DNA from: Marinobacterium arenosum
Lineage (GTDB): Bacteria; Pseudomonadota; Gammaproteobacteria; Pseudomonadales; Balneatricaceae
Direction of reading: 5' to 3'
NCBI RefSeq assembly: GCF_019795155.1
Contig: NZ_JAILYN010000049.1
Span: 1 to 34,084, forward strand
DNA length: 34,084 bases
Of this stretch, positions 33,853 to 34,084 are shown in pieces. The translations under genes and the position numbers were made by a program. The notes beneath the pieces are model-generated. The model searched no databases. It worked only from the letters and a program-made list of their open reading frames with translations, and was not told where the DNA came from. The first letter of the stretch is position 1; each line of letters opens with the position of its first letter.

Positions 33853-34084
33853 ATTCAACTCCGAAGTGCAACACTCCCCGTTTCAAGCAGCTCTCAGATA
33901 GTCATCAAATACCTTCTGAGGCTGCTTGTAGCCAAGACATTTTCTTGGCCTCAAATTGAGACGTTGTTGTGCCAGCGCGATTTGCTCATCCGTGACCAAC
34001 CTCAGATCGGTCCCTTTGGGGATATACTGGCGTAACAACCCATTGAAGTTCTCGTTCAGGCCTCTCTCCCAGGCGGCGTAGGCG
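33850..34084 (-). mobile_element. IS30-family insertion sequence, right end only
   Basis: The element runs off the window. Its outer end is near 33850, with a terminal-repeat-like AATTCAACTCCGAAGTGCAA at 33852-33871, as in several IS30-family elements, and the transposase stop codon about 30 nt inside. The exact tip and target duplication cannot be defined from one end. Confidence 0.75.
33883..34084 (-). CDS. IS30-family transposase, C-terminal part
   Basis: The last 66 residues are in the window; the gene continues past 34084. They contain AAWERGLNENFNGLLRQYIP, with the NEN motif carrying the last acidic residue of the DDE triad, then KGTDLRLVTDEQIALAQQRLN and RPRKCLGYKQPQKVFDDYL, the typical IS30 C-terminus. 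It catalyses transposition of its element. The visible part is intact. Confidence 0.92.
   Translation of the reverse strand, partial: AYAAWERGLNENFNGLLRQYIPKGTDLRLVTDEQIALAQQRLNLRPRKCLGYKQPQKVFDDYLRAA

Overview
The window looks like chromosomal DNA of a free-living, probably marine, gammaproteobacterium (Oceanospirillales/Pseudomonadales-like). The inference rests on the GC-rich genes with AT-richer spacers, the RbgA/YlqF, EAL-HDOD and HI0933-type housekeeping genes, and REP-like palindromes of the GTAGGAGCGG type. The exact genus cannot be read from the sequence alone. I see no rRNA, tRNA or CRISPR.

Positions 1-21000 hold an almost complete purine-to-glyoxylate pathway. Uptake is covered by a Tsx/OmpK-like outer membrane channel, a xanthine/urate-type NCS2 permease and two AzgA-type NCS2 permeases. 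Guanine deaminase (guaD) and xanthine dehydrogenase (xdhA, xdhB, with xdhC for maturation) make urate, and an 8-oxoguanine deaminase adds a second route to urate. Urate is oxidised by the membrane cytochrome-c fusion PuuD, and then uraH, uraD, puuE (allantoinase), alc (allantoicase) and allA (ureidoglycolate lyase) carry it to glyoxylate plus urea. A GntR/FCD regulator sits in the middle. Short palindromes of the form TTGTRTACAA occur in all five spacers from which these operons start (about 4.1, 8.9-9.1, 13.3-13.7, 20.96 and 21.18 kb) and in no other spacer, so they are probably this regulator's operators.

At 21350-22636 an intact enolase gene starts divergently from xdhA behind two of the same palindromes. 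This suggests a dedicated enolase that helps carry glyoxylate-derived 2-phosphoglycerate into central metabolism. From 22.9 to 25.7 kb lies a separate module: a LuxR-type regulator divergent from an FAD aromatic-type monooxygenase and a small DUF2783-like protein. Between it and an EAL-HDOD gene lies a very regular array of REP-like palindromes: seven full units and one half unit, repeat step 85-86 bp, with an 8-nt linker each time. Related single units lie in two other spacers where genes converge.

The right part (26.4-33.6 kb) holds general genes: EAL-HDOD, RbgA/YlqF GTPase with a small basic partner, a double CDGSH iron-sulfur protein behind a hairpin leader, an HI0933-type flavoprotein, an AT-richer LysE exporter with its own palindromic operators, and an SLC13/RCK transporter. 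The last 370 bases hold a degenerate attC-like palindrome, the 3' remnant of a membrane protein gene, and the end of an IS30-family insertion sequence that runs off the window.
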